Part shown: piece after piece, positions 54,186 to 62,976 of the stretch
Numbering within the stretch: the stretch's first letter is position 1
How the letters are laid out: every line of letters starts with the position of its first letter
Source of the DNA: Acidovorax sp. 210-6
Lineage (GTDB): Bacteria; Pseudomonadota; Gammaproteobacteria; Burkholderiales; Burkholderiaceae_C
DNA: 64,000 bases
Reading direction: 5' to 3'
Assembly: GCF_010020825.1 (NCBI RefSeq)
Contig: NZ_JAACJE010000001.1
Location: 2,046,001 to 2,110,000 of the forward strand
Program-made: the position numbers and the translations under genes
Notes under the pieces: generated by a model
Told to the model about the DNA's origin: nothing
The model's database searches: none
What the model saw: the letters and a program-made list of their open reading frames with translations, nothing else

Positions 54186-55361
54186 TCATGGCGCCCATCC
54201 ATCCAGGGCCTGCGCCAGGTCGGCCACCAGGTCGTCAGGGTGCTCGATGCCCACGCTCAGGCGCACCAGGCCCTCGGTCACTCCGGCCGCATCGCGAGCC
54301 TGCTGCGAGACAAAGCTGTGCGTGGTGCTGGCCGGGTGGCATGCCAGGCTGTCGGTGTCGCCCAGCGAGACGGCCTGGGTGAACAGTGCCAGGCGGTTGA
54401 GCACCGCCGCCACGGCACTGCGCTCGCAGCGCTGGAGTTCAAACGCCACCATGCCGCCAAAGCCGCCCTGCATCTGGCGCTGGGCCAGGGCGTGTTGAGG
54501 GTGGCTCTCCAGTCCGGGGTAGTGCACCACGCGCACGGCAGGATGCTGCTGCAGAAAACGGGCCACCGCCAGGGCACCCTCGCAGTGCGCCGCCATGCGC
54601 AACGGCAAGGTCTTGATGCCACGCAAGAACAGGAAGGCCTCCTGCGGCGCAAGGTTGCCGCCGACCTGGCCCAGCCCGGTTTTGCGCACCGGGGCCACCA
54701 GGGCATCGGCACCAGCAACGATGCCGCCCGTGGCATCGCCATGGCCGCCCAGGTACTTGGTCATGGAATGCATCACCAGGTCGATGCCGCACTCCAGCGG
54801 GCGCACCAGGCACGGGGTGCAGAAGGTGTTGTCCGCCACGGTGGTGATACCGCGTGCACGCGCCATGGCAGCCACGTCCGCCAGGTCGTGCAGGCGCAGG
54901 GTGGGGTTGGTGAGCGTTTCGACCCAGACCATGCGCGTGGCGGGCGTGAGGCTGGCCTCCAGCCCGGTGGCCGTGGCATCGACCACACGGATGCCCCAGC
55001 GTTCGCCCAGATTGCGCAGCAGGCCCTCGGTGCCGCCATACAGCGGGCCCAGAAACACCAGCTCATCACCGGGGCGCAGCAGGCCCAGCACCAGCGACGC
55101 CGTGGCCGCCGTGCCACTGGCAAAGGCCACGGCTGTCTGCGCCCCTTCCAGGTCGGCGAGCTTGGCTTCCAGCGCAGCCACCGTGGGGTTGGCGAAGCGG
55201 CTGTAGCGGTAGCCTGGCACCTCGCCCGCAAACAGGGCCGCGCCCCGCTCCAGCGTGCCATAGCCAAAGGCCGTGGTCTGGGTGATGGGCGTGGCGATGG
55301 CGCCGGTGGTGGGGTCGGGCTGCTGTCCGGCATGGACGGCGCGGGTTCTGAGGTGGGTCAT
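54186..55361 (-). CDS. PLP-dependent Cys/Met metabolism (trans-sulfuration) enzyme
   Basis: 391 residues. The PLP lysine is in HSMTKYLGGHGDATGG; YSRFANPTVAALEAKLADLEG and FASGTAATAS bind phosphate. The C-terminal region ends SVGIEHPDDLVADLAQAL. It could be cystathionine gamma-synthase/lyase, O-acylhomoserine sulfhydrylase or methionine gamma-lyase; motifs do not discriminate. Monocistronic, with its own start about 240 bp from the divergent glycosyltransferase. Confidence 0.93.
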   Translation of the reverse strand: MTHLRTRAVHAGQQPDPTTGAIATPITQTTAFGYGTLERGAALFAGEVPGYRYSRFANPTVAALEAKLADLEGAQTAVAFASGTAATASLVLGLLRPGDELVFLGPLYGGTEGLLRNLGERWGIRVVDATATGLEASLTPATRMVWVETLTNPTLRLHDLADVAAMARARGITTVADNTFCTPCLVRPLECGIDLVMHSMTKYLGGHGDATGGIVAGADALVAPVRKTGLGQVGGNLAPQEAFLFLRGIKTLPLRMAAHCEGALAVARFLQQHPAVRVVHYPGLESHPQHALAQRQMQGGFGGMVAFELQRCERSAVAAVLNRLALFTQAVSLGDTDSLACHPASTTHSFVSQQARDAAGVTEGLVRLSVGIEHPDDLVADLAQALDGWAP

Positions 55362-55428
55362 GTGTCTTCCTGGGTGCGCAAGGGCCGGGTCAGTGCCCGT
55401 GGCCCAGTCCTTGGTGGCAGGGCCGATG

Positions 55429-55485
55429 CGCTACCAAAAGTGTAGCTACTAACGCAAGCGCATCAAGCCATAGAGGCATTTTATT
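55429..55485. repeat. Interspersed repeat, copy 8
   Basis: CGCTACCAAAAGTGTAGCTA, CTAACGCAAGCGCATC, then AGAGGCATTTTATT. It lies in the divergent region and is unusual in being at a 5' end. A possible promoter -10 TATACT (55535-55540) follows. Confidence 0.65.
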
Positions 55486-55604
55486 TATTGACATTTTTTC
55501 GCCTGGGGAGTCGCTTCGCCATTATGCGCTCCGCTATACTGCCTTTTTTTCACCCCTGTCCTGCGGACCCCGGTTCGCCAGCGAATTCCAAGCAAAGGTG
55601 ACTC

Positions 55605-56345
55605 ATGCAAGCAGTCAATGTGCTGTGCATCAAGTGGGGCAACAAGTACGGCCCCGAATACGTCAACAAGCTGCACAGCATGGTTCGGCGGCACTTGCAT
55701 CGCCCTTTCCGTTTTGTCTGCCTGACCGACGACGGCGCGGGCATCGACCCGTCCATCGAAGTCAAGCCGATTCCGATGATCGGCTTCGACGAGTTCGATC
55801 AGCGCAAGCCCTGGACCTTTGGCCACGGCTGGCTCAAGCTGACCAGCTTCGCACCGCAGTTGTACGACCTGCAGGGCACCACCTTGTTCCTGGACCTGGA
55901 CATCGTCATCCTGGACAGCCTGGACCCCTTCTTCGACCAGGCCGGCGAGTTCATCGTGATCAAGGAGTGGGACAAGAAGGACGGTACGGGCAACACCTCG
56001 TGCTACCGCTACACCATCGGGGCCCACGCGGATGCGCTGGAACACCTGAAGAACAACTACCCCGCTTCCATCGGCGACGTGCGCAACGAGCAGGAGTTCA
56101 TCACGCACTACCTGTCGCGCCAGGGCAAGCTGAGCTATTGGCCAGACTCCTGGTGCCGCAGCTTCAAGCGCCACTGCCTGCAACCGGGGCTGATGGGCTG
56201 GTTCAAGCCACCGCAGATCCCTGAGGGCGCCCGCATCATTGCCTTTCATGGCAAGCCCAACCCGCCCGATGCGATTGCCGGGGAAAGCGGCAAGTGGTAC
56301 CGCAAGGTGCTTCCCACCCAGTGGGTGGCAGACCATTGGCAGTGA
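55605..56345 (+). CDS. Glycosyltransferase-like protein in the Kdo transferase operon
   Basis: 246 residues. A GT-A type fold is suggested by VNVLCIKWGNKYGPEYVNKL, FRFVCLTDD and the DxD motif in LFLDLDIVILDSLDPFF. Later DVRNEQEFITHYL and RIIAFHGKPNPPDA are typical of this family, which includes uncharacterised LPS-core or capsule glycosyltransferases. Its stop overlaps the waaA start (GTGA), linking it to LPS inner-core assembly. The sugar is unknown. Confidence 0.85.
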   Translation: MQAVNVLCIKWGNKYGPEYVNKLHSMVRRHLHRPFRFVCLTDDGAGIDPSIEVKPIPMIGFDEFDQRKPWTFGHGWLKLTSFAPQLYDLQGTTLFLDLDIVILDSLDPFFDQAGEFIVIKEWDKKDGTGNTSCYRYTIGAHADALEHLKNNYPASIGDVRNEQEFITHYLSRQGKLSYWPDSWCRSFKRHCLQPGLMGWFKPPQIPEGARIIAFHGKPNPPDAIAGESGKWYRKVLPTQWVADHWQ

Positions 56346-58381
56346 GATTTCCGGCACCTGCCCAGGTGGCGTACAGGCTGCTGCTGTGGGCGCTGAGCCC
56401 CGTGCTGCTGGCATGGCTGTGGTGGCGTCACCGCAAGAGTGATGCAGCCAATGGCCACGTCGGGCAACGTCGGGGGTACATCCACCCCGCGCCCGGCAGC
56501 ATCCATGGCCTGTGGATCCATGCGGCCTCCGTGGGCGAAGTGCAGGCCGCGGAGCCCTTGATCCGGGCCTTGCTCGCGCAGTGGCCTGCGGCCAGCATCA
56601 CTGTGAGCACGCAGTCGCTGACGGGCGCCCAGCAACTGCGCCAGCACTGGGGCGCACAGGTGCAGCACCTGTTTCTGCCCATCGACACCCCTGGCGCCAC
56701 CGCGCGCTTTCTGGACCGCCTGCAACCCCGCCTGCTGGTGCTGATCGAGCGTGAACTGTGGCCTGAACTGCTCCTGCAGTGCCGCCAGCGCAGCATTCCT
56801 GTGGCACTGGTCAACGCCCGCCTGTCGGAGCGCTCGGCCCAGACCTACCAGCGCTTCCACGCGCTGATGCGCCCTGTCTGGAACCAACTGGCCCTGGTGG
56901 CCTGTGCGGACAAGCCCAGCCGGGAGCGCCTGGCAGGCCTGGGCGTACCCGCCCACCGGCTGATGGACACCGGAAATCTCAAGTTCGACCTTCCCACCGG
57001 CACCGCCCTGCCCCCTTCGCTGGATTGGCTGGCAAGCCGCAGCGCTGTGCTGGTGGCAGGCAGCACCCATGAGGGTGAAGAATCTGCACTGCTGGCCGCC
57101 TGGCCCGCTTTTGCCCAGCAGCACCCGCGCTGCACGCTGGTGCTGGTGCCGCGCCATCCCGAACGTTTTGACGCCGTAGCCCGGCAGATCGCCAGCGCCG
57201 GATTTCCCGTGCGTCGGCGCAGCCTGGGCGACAGCCTGGGCCCCGACGATTCCGTGTACCTGGCAGACACCATGGGCGAGCTGCGCACCTGGTACGCCCA
57301 CGCCACGGCATGTTTCATTGGCGGCAGCCTGGCGCCCATCGGAGGCCACAACGCCCTGGAAGCCCTGGCCTGCGCCAAGCCCGTGCTTTTTGGCCCGCAC
57401 ACCCACAACTTCCAGAGCCTTTACGAAGCCATCCAGGCACAGGGCATCGGTGCCTTGGTGGCCAACGCCAGCGAGGCACTGCACCAGCTATCGCGCTGGC
57501 TGTCCGATCCCCAGGCGCTGGCGCAGCTCGGCCATGCGGCCTCCGCGTTTGTGCAAAGCCAGCAAGGCAGCAGCGCCCGCACCATGGATGCGCTGATGCC
57601 TCTGTGGTCACCGCTGGCCCCCAGGCAACTCGCACCAGTGCAGGCGGTCGAGCTTGCGGGCCAGTCCATCTGGTTCAACCCGGCCTGGATGCCGGCTGCA
57701 TCTCCCGAGGTGTTCGAACCCCCACCCGAGGCCGTGACCCTGGCCACCGGCAGCGGGCGGGGACAGGCACACCGCGTCCGCCTGCAAGGGCGCGAAGCCG
57801 TGCTGCGCCACTACCGGCGCGGTGGCGCCATGGCCCGCATCAGCAAAGACCGATTTGCCCCGCAAGCCCCGGTCCAAAGCCGTGCCATGGCCGAATACAG
57901 CCTTCTGCGTCTGATGCACGCGTGGGGCTTGCCCGTGCCGGAACCCGTGGCGGCAAGGCAGGTGCGCCACGCCTGGGGCTATGGCGCCGATATTCTGGTG
58001 GCCATGATTCCCCAGACACGCAACGTCGTGCAGGCACTGGCACAGGCCCCACTGCCGCCAGCGGCCTGGCAGGCCCTGGGGCGTGCCATCCGCCAACTGC
58101 ATGACCACCAGGTTTTCCATTCCGACCTGAATGCCCACAACCTGCTGATCGACGACCAGCAACATGCCTGGGTCATCGACTTTGACAAATGCGGGCTGCG
58201 CTGCGGCAACGAATGGAAAGCCGCCAACCTGCAGCGTTTGCTGCGCTCCCTGCGCAAGGAGCAGCAGCGCTGCCATCCATTCCATTGGGACGAGTCGCAG
58301 TGGCCCCTGCTGCTGGCGGGCTACGAAGCCGGTGCTGCCACAACCCCCCCGCCCCTTTTCCACAACGGACCCGCGGGCTGA
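56342..58381 (+). CDS. waaA: Fusion of Kdo transferase (WaaA) and Kdo kinase (KdkA)
   Basis: 679 residues from a GTG start overlapping the glycosyltransferase stop. Residues 1-420 are WaaA: membrane anchor RLLLWALSPVLLAWLWW, catalytic Glu66 in ASVGEVQAAEP, RELWPELL, and the CMP-Kdo site FIGGSLAPIGGHNALEA at 325-341. After a variable linker (about 420-465), residues 465-665 form a Kdo kinase-like lipopolysaccharide kinase domain: HSDLNAHN at 593-600 is the catalytic loop and VIDFDKC at 611-617 the metal motif. Together they would add and phosphorylate Kdo on lipid A at the inner membrane. No stop or frameshift separates the halves. Confidence 0.93.
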   Translation: MRFPAPAQVAYRLLLWALSPVLLAWLWWRHRKSDAANGHVGQRRGYIHPAPGSIHGLWIHAASVGEVQAAEPLIRALLAQWPAASITVSTQSLTGAQQLRQHWGAQVQHLFLPIDTPGATARFLDRLQPRLLVLIERELWPELLLQCRQRSIPVALVNARLSERSAQTYQRFHALMRPVWNQLALVACADKPSRERLAGLGVPAHRLMDTGNLKFDLPTGTALPPSLDWLASRSAVLVAGSTHEGEESALLAAWPAFAQQHPRCTLVLVPRHPERFDAVARQIASAGFPVRRRSLGDSLGPDDSVYLADTMGELRTWYAHATACFIGGSLAPIGGHNALEALACAKPVLFGPHTHNFQSLYEAIQAQGIGALVANASEALHQLSRWLSDPQALAQLGHAASAFVQSQQGSSARTMDALMPLWSPLAPRQLAPVQAVELAGQSIWFNPAWMPAASPEVFEPPPEAVTLATGSGRGQAHRVRLQGREAVLRHYRRGGAMARISKDRFAPQAPVQSRAMAEYSLLRLMHAWGLPVPEPVAARQVRHAWGYGADILVAMIPQTRNVVQALAQAPLPPAAWQALGRAIRQLHDHQVFHSDLNAHNLLIDDQQHAWVIDFDKCGLRCGNEWKAANLQRLLRSLRKEQQRCHPFHWDESQWPLLLAGYEAGAATTPPPLFHNGPAG

Positions 58382-58390
58382 CCGGCGCTT

Positions 58391-58408
58391 GCGGCTGCTT
58401 TCAGCCGC
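58391..58408. terminator. Short hairpin between convergent genes
   Basis: GCGGCTG, loop CTTT, CAGCCGC: a seven-base perfect stem in the 39-bp gap between the fusion gene and the phosphohexomutase. No T-run; it may end both transcripts. Confidence 0.35.
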
Positions 58409-58420
58409 CGGGTGTGCCGC

Positions 58421-59809
58421 TCAATGCGCGGCCGCGCCCACCTGGGCGTCGGGCTTGACGCGTTGGAGCAGCGCCAGCATCGCCGCCTCGATGCGGTGCA
58501 GTGCCTCGGGCGTGTGGCCCTCGAAGCGCAGCACGAGCACGGGCGTGGTGTTGCTGGCGCGGATCAGGCCGAAGCCGTCGGGCCAGTCCACGCGCAGGCC
58601 GTCGATGGTGTTGATCTGAGCGGGTGCCGCGAAAGTGTCGGGCGCCAGGGCCTGCAGCTCGGCGGTCAGGCGGTGCGGCTCGCCCTCGGCGCAGGCCACG
58701 TTGAGCTCGGGCGTGCTGTGGCTGGTGGGCAGGCCTTGCAGCACGGCGCCGGGGTCGGCATGGCGGCTCAGGATTTCGAGCAGGCGGCAGCCAGCGTAGG
58801 TGCCGTCGTCAAAGCCGAACCAGCGCTCCTTGAAGAAGATGTGGCCGCTCATCTCGCCGCCCAGGGGGGAATCAAGCTCCTTCATGCGCGCCTTGATGAG
58901 CGAGTGGCCGGTCTTGTACATCAGCGGCTGGCCACCGGCCTGCGCAATGGCGGGCGCCAGGCGCTGGGTGCATTTGACGTCGAACAGAATGGTGCCGCCG
59001 GGCACGCGCGAGAGCACGTCCTGGGCAAACAGCATCATCTGGCGGTCGGGGAAGATGTTTTCGCCGCTGCGCGTGACGATGCCCAGGCGGTCGCCGTCGC
59101 CATCAAAAGCCAGGCCCAGTTCGGCGTCGCTTGCCTGCAGTGCGGCAATCAGGTCGCGCAGGTTTTCGGGCTTGCTCGGGTCGGGGTGGTGGTTGGGGAA
59201 GTCGCCGTCCACCTCGGAGAACAGCTCCGTCACCTCGCAGCCAATCGCACGCAGGATTCCGGGTGCCGAGGCACCGGCAATGCCGTTGCCGCTGTCCACC
59301 ACGATCTTCATGGGGCGGGCAAGCTGGATGTCGGAGACGATGCGCTCGCGGTAGGCAGGCAGCACGTCGGCCTGTCGGATGAAGCCGCCCTGGGCCAGTG
59401 TCCAGCTTTGCTCCTCGATGCAGCGGCGCAGACCCTGGATCTCGTCGCCATAGATGGCGCGGCCGTTCAGCACCATCTTGAAGCCGTTGTAGTCCTTGGG
59501 GTTGTGGCTGCCCGTGACCTGGATGCCGCTGTTGCACAGCGTGCTGGCCGCAAAGTACAGCATGGGCGTGGTGCTCAGGCCAATGTCGATGACCTCCATG
59601 CCGCTTTCGGCCAGGCCCAGCATCAGCGCCTGCGACAGCAGCGGGCCGGACAGGCGCCCGTCGCGCCCGACGGCGACAACGGATTCGCCCTCGATGCGGG
59701 CCGCCGTGCCAAAGGCGCGGCCCAGGCAGCGGGCCACATGTTCGTCCAGGGTGCTGGGGACAATGCCCCGGATGTCATAGGCTTTGAAGATGGCGGGAGC
59801 AACTTGCAC
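58421..59809 (-). CDS. Phosphomannomutase/phosphoglucomutase (AlgC/ManB type)
   Basis: 462 residues from a GTG start (family N-terminus VAPAIFKAYDIRGIVP). The phosphoserine loop is TGSHNPKDYNGFKM, the metal loop DGDGDRLGIVT, the sugar loop GGEMSGHIFF and the C-terminal phosphate-binding segment RASNTTPVLVLRFEG. It converts sugar 6- and 1-phosphates for LPS and exopolysaccharide synthesis. Near the LPS genes but on the opposite strand. Confidence 0.95.
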   Translation of the reverse strand: MQVAPAIFKAYDIRGIVPSTLDEHVARCLGRAFGTAARIEGESVVAVGRDGRLSGPLLSQALMLGLAESGMEVIDIGLSTTPMLYFAASTLCNSGIQVTGSHNPKDYNGFKMVLNGRAIYGDEIQGLRRCIEEQSWTLAQGGFIRQADVLPAYRERIVSDIQLARPMKIVVDSGNGIAGASAPGILRAIGCEVTELFSEVDGDFPNHHPDPSKPENLRDLIAALQASDAELGLAFDGDGDRLGIVTRSGENIFPDRQMMLFAQDVLSRVPGGTILFDVKCTQRLAPAIAQAGGQPLMYKTGHSLIKARMKELDSPLGGEMSGHIFFKERWFGFDDGTYAGCRLLEILSRHADPGAVLQGLPTSHSTPELNVACAEGEPHRLTAELQALAPDTFAAPAQINTIDGLRVDWPDGFGLIRASNTTPVLVLRFEGHTPEALHRIEAAMLALLQRVKPDAQVGAAAH

Positions 59810-59935
59810 GGTGGGGGGCTTTCTGCACTGCGTGGATTTGGCGCCGATTGTAGGCGGCCCCAGTGGTCAGACCGGGCGCAAAGCACATGTCCGAAAACGG
59901 CCAGCCAGCGCACCCCCAATCCCTATGATGTGCCC

Positions 59936-61462
59936 ATGCCCGCCCCAGCCCCGCTCCCCGCACCCGACGACAGCCGCTACCTGGCGCTGTGCTCGCGCGA
60001 TGCCCGCTTTGACGGACAGTTCTTTACCGGTGTGACCAGCACCGGCATCTACTGCCGCCCCGTCTGCGCCGTGCGCACACCCCGGCGCGAGCACTGCCGC
60101 TTCTTCACGCTGGCAGCCCAGGCCGAGAGTGCGGGTTTTCGGCCCTGCCTGCGCTGCCGCCCCGAGGTGGCGCCACAGGCGCTGGCCTGGTCGGTGCAGG
60201 ACGCGAGCAGCATCCTCGTGCAGCAGGCGCTGCGCCTGATCGACACCCCCCAGGCCTGGGACACGCCCGAGGGCCTGGGCGTGGCCCGGCTGGCGCAGCG
60301 CCTGGGCGTGAGCGACCGGCACCTGCGCCGCATTTTTGAAGCGGCGCTGGGCGTGTCCCCCCTGCAATACCTGCAAACCCGGCGCCTGCTGCTGGCCAAG
60401 CAGTTGCTGACCGATACCCGCTTGCCCGTGACCCAGGTGGCGCTGTCCAGCGGATTTGGCAGCGTGCGTCGCTTCAACGCGGCGTTTGCGGCGCATTACG
60501 GCCTCAACCCCAGCCAATTGCGCCGCGCGGGCGCGCCAGCAGCCCCCGGCGATGCAGGGCTGTGCGGCAGCATCCGCCTGGCGTACCGGCCACCGCTGGA
60601 TGTGCCAGCGCTGCTGGCCTTTTTTGCGCAGCGCCAGTTCACCGGCGTGGAATGCGCCGCCCCCGCCAACGGCACCTTGCGGCGCACCGTGCGGCTGCAG
60701 GCCGGTTCCCGGGAGCTGACCGGCTGGATGGCGGCACGCTTTGACACCGCACGCCACCAGGTGTGGCTGCAGACCAGCGAACACCTGGCCCCCGCACTGG
60801 CCCAGGTGATTGCACGGGTGCGCGCCATGCTCGACCTGGACGCAGACCCTGCCGCCATCCATGCGGTGCTGGGCGCGGCCTTTCCGGGCACCGAGGGCCT
60901 GCGTGTGCCGGGTGCCTTTGATGGCTTCGAACTGGCCGTGCGCGCCGTGCTGGGCCAGCAGATCACCGTAGCGGCCGCGCGCACGCTGGGCCAGCGGCTG
61001 GTGGAGCGCCTGGGCGAACCCGTGGCCACGCCCTGGCCCGATCTGCAACGGCTGTTTCCCTCCCCCGCCACGCTGGCGCAGGCCGAAGGCGAGGTGCTGG
61101 GGCAGCTGGGCATCGTGCGCCAGCGCCAGGCCGCCATCGTGGCGCTGGCGCGCGCCGTGGACAGCGGCCAGCTCGCCCTGCACCCCGGCGCCGACGTGGC
61201 CGCCACCATCCAGGCGCTGTGCCAATTGCCCGGCATTGGCGACTGGACGGCGCAGTACATCGCCCTGCGCGCGCTGCGCTGGCCGGACGCCTTTCCGGCG
61301 GGCGACGTGGCCCTGCACAAGGCCCTGGGCGTGCAAGGCCAGCCACAGCCGGCACGCGCCGCCACCGCGCTGGCGCAGGCCTGGCGCCCCTGGCGCGGCT
61401 ATGCGGTGCTGCGGGCCTGGGCGACGGGCTGCATCAGTTCCGCTTCACTATCAAAAGCATAG
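59936..61462 (+). CDS. alkA: Ada-AlkA fusion: methyl-phosphotriester sensor, AraC DNA-binding domain and 3-methyladenine glycosylase
   Basis: 508 residues. The N-terminal Ada zinc site has Cys at 40, 44, 71 and 74, the same spacing as the sensor cysteines of Ada. An AraC-type domain follows (about 100-195; VARLAQRLGVSDRHLRRIFE, VALSSGFGSVRRFNAAFAAH). The C-terminal half is AlkA: VRAVLGQQITVAAARTLG, helix-hairpin-helix LPGIGDWTAQYIALRAL and the catalytic Asp in FPAGDVALHKALG. So regulator and repair enzyme are one protein. The tail SSASLSKA and the TAG come from repeat copy 9. Confidence 0.94.
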   Translation: MPAPAPLPAPDDSRYLALCSRDARFDGQFFTGVTSTGIYCRPVCAVRTPRREHCRFFTLAAQAESAGFRPCLRCRPEVAPQALAWSVQDASSILVQQALRLIDTPQAWDTPEGLGVARLAQRLGVSDRHLRRIFEAALGVSPLQYLQTRRLLLAKQLLTDTRLPVTQVALSSGFGSVRRFNAAFAAHYGLNPSQLRRAGAPAAPGDAGLCGSIRLAYRPPLDVPALLAFFAQRQFTGVECAAPANGTLRRTVRLQAGSRELTGWMAARFDTARHQVWLQTSEHLAPALAQVIARVRAMLDLDADPAAIHAVLGAAFPGTEGLRVPGAFDGFELAVRAVLGQQITVAAARTLGQRLVERLGEPVATPWPDLQRLFPSPATLAQAEGEVLGQLGIVRQRQAAIVALARAVDSGQLALHPGADVAATIQALCQLPGIGDWTAQYIALRALRWPDAFPAGDVALHKALGVQGQPQPARAATALAQAWRPWRGYAVLRAWATGCISSASLSKA

Positions 61463-61507
61463 CTGCTTGCGCTTACCCCGCAAGCGTAAAAGCCAAAAAT
61501 CGCTTTT
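61447..61507. repeat. Interspersed repeat, copy 9 (overlaps alkA 3' end)
   Basis: ACTATCAAAAGCATAGCTGC, TTGCGCTTACCCCGCAAGCG, then AAAAGCCAAAAATCGC. The GCGCTT...AAGCG arms can pair. The TAG inside it ends alkA. Confidence 0.8.
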
Positions 61508-61524
61508 AATCAGGGCCCATCACC

Positions 61525-62037
61525 ATGCGCTTCCATCCTTCCACCGTGCAATCCACCACCGACACGCCCCTGGGCCAGGTCTGGCTGGCGGCGTCGCCCC
61601 TGGGCCTGTGCGGTCTGTGGTTCGATGGCCAGCGGCACCTTCCCAATGCACTCCCCACCTGGCCCCAGGCGCCGCAGCACCCGGTGCTGCGCGAAGCCGC
61701 CCAGCAGGTGCAACAGGTGTTGCGTGGCGAGCGGGCAGGCTTTGACCTGGCCTTGGACCTCGGCGGCGGCACGCCCTTCCAGCAGGCGGTGTGGCAGGCC
61801 CTGCTGCGCATTCCGCGCGGCCAGACGGCCAGCTACGGCGCGCTGGCACGCTCCATCGGCAAAACGCAGGCCGTTCGTGCCGTGGGTGCGGCGGTGGGGC
61901 GCAACCCGCTGAGCGTGGTCGTGCCCTGCCACCGCGTGCTGGGGAGCGACGGCAGCCTCACGGGCTATGCCGGTGGGCTGGAGCGCAAGCAGGCGCTGCT
62001 GCGCCTGGAAGGCATTGCCATGAAAGTCTCTGCATGA
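61525..62037 (+). CDS. ogt: Methylated-DNA--protein-cysteine S-methyltransferase
   Basis: 170 residues. The active site is NPLSVVVPCHRVLGSDGSL, with the acceptor Cys in PCHR. The DNA-binding helix-turn-helix is GQTASYGALARSIGKTQAVR. It removes O6-methylguanine lesions. It directly follows the Ada-AlkA gene, making a compact alkylation-repair cassette. Its stop overlaps the next ATG. Confidence 0.96.
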   Translation: MRFHPSTVQSTTDTPLGQVWLAASPLGLCGLWFDGQRHLPNALPTWPQAPQHPVLREAAQQVQQVLRGERAGFDLALDLGGGTPFQQAVWQALLRIPRGQTASYGALARSIGKTQAVRAVGAAVGRNPLSVVVPCHRVLGSDGSLTGYAGGLERKQALLRLEGIAMKVSA

Positions 62038-62966
62038 GTTCTGCTGCATCCACCACCCGCCCCGTGTCCGAATGGATCGGCGAGTTTCTGCTGCTGTCCG
62101 CCCTGTGGGGGGCATCGTTCCTGTTCATGCGCCTGGGCGCTGCGGAGTTCGGGCCGCTGCCCACGGCGGGCCTGCGCGTAGGGCTGGCCACGGTGTTCCT
62201 CTGGCCCATCCTGCTGCACCAGGGCCAGTGGCCGGCCTTGCGGCGCCACTGGCGGCCGGTGTTGTTGTCGGGGCTGCTCAACTCGGCCATACCGTTTGCG
62301 CTCTATGCCTGGGCGGTGCTGCACATCACCACCGGGCTGGCGTCCATCCTCAACGCCACGGTGCCGCTGTTTGGCGCACTGGTGGCCTGGGTGTGGCTGG
62401 GCGACCGCATCCAGCGGGTGCGCTGGCTGGGCCTGGGCATTGGCTTTGTGGGCGTGGCGCTGCTGGCCTGGCGCGCGCCCGGCGGTGCGGGCATCAAGTC
62501 GGCAGCGGCGCCCTGGGCCATTGCCGCCTGCCTGGGTGCCACCACCTGCTATGCCCTGGCGGCCAGCTTTGCGCGGCGCTACCTGCAAGGGGTTCCGCCC
62601 CTGGCCACGGCCACCGGCAGCATGCTGGGCGCCGCACTGGCATTGCTGGTGCCCATGGTGTGGTTCTGGCCCGCGGTGATGCCGGGGCTTCGGGCCTGGG
62701 CGGCCATTGTGGCGATTGCGGTGCTGTGTTCGGGCATTGCCTACATCCTGTATTTCCGGCTGATCGCCCATGCCGGGCCCAGCCGGGCACTGGCGGTCAC
62801 CTTCATGGCACCGGTGTTTGCCGTGTTCTACGGCGCGGTGTTCCTGGGAGAACCGGTCACCGGTTGGATGCTGGGGTGCGCCGCGGTGATCGTAGGCGGC
62901 ACACTGTTGTCAACAGGACTCATCCGGAGGCGCTCCAAGGCTGCACAAGGGGTGGAACGGCCCTAA
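62034..62966 (+). CDS. EamA/DMT-family transporter
   Basis: 310 residues with ten predicted helices in two EamA repeats. FLLLSALWGASFLFMRLGA starts repeat 1, TTGLASILNATVPLFGALVA sits at its end, and AVTFMAPVFAVFYGAVFLGE is the corresponding segment of repeat 2. Substrate unknown (metabolite export is common). Start overlaps ogt stop (ATGA), although the function is not obviously related to repair. Confidence 0.92.
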   Translation: MSSAASTTRPVSEWIGEFLLLSALWGASFLFMRLGAAEFGPLPTAGLRVGLATVFLWPILLHQGQWPALRRHWRPVLLSGLLNSAIPFALYAWAVLHITTGLASILNATVPLFGALVAWVWLGDRIQRVRWLGLGIGFVGVALLAWRAPGGAGIKSAAAPWAIAACLGATTCYALAASFARRYLQGVPPLATATGSMLGAALALLVPMVWFWPAVMPGLRAWAAIVAIAVLCSGIAYILYFRLIAHAGPSRALAVTFMAPVFAVFYGAVFLGEPVTGWMLGCAAVIVGGTLLSTGLIRRRSKAAQGVERP

Positions 62967-62976
62967 ACTCGGGGGC

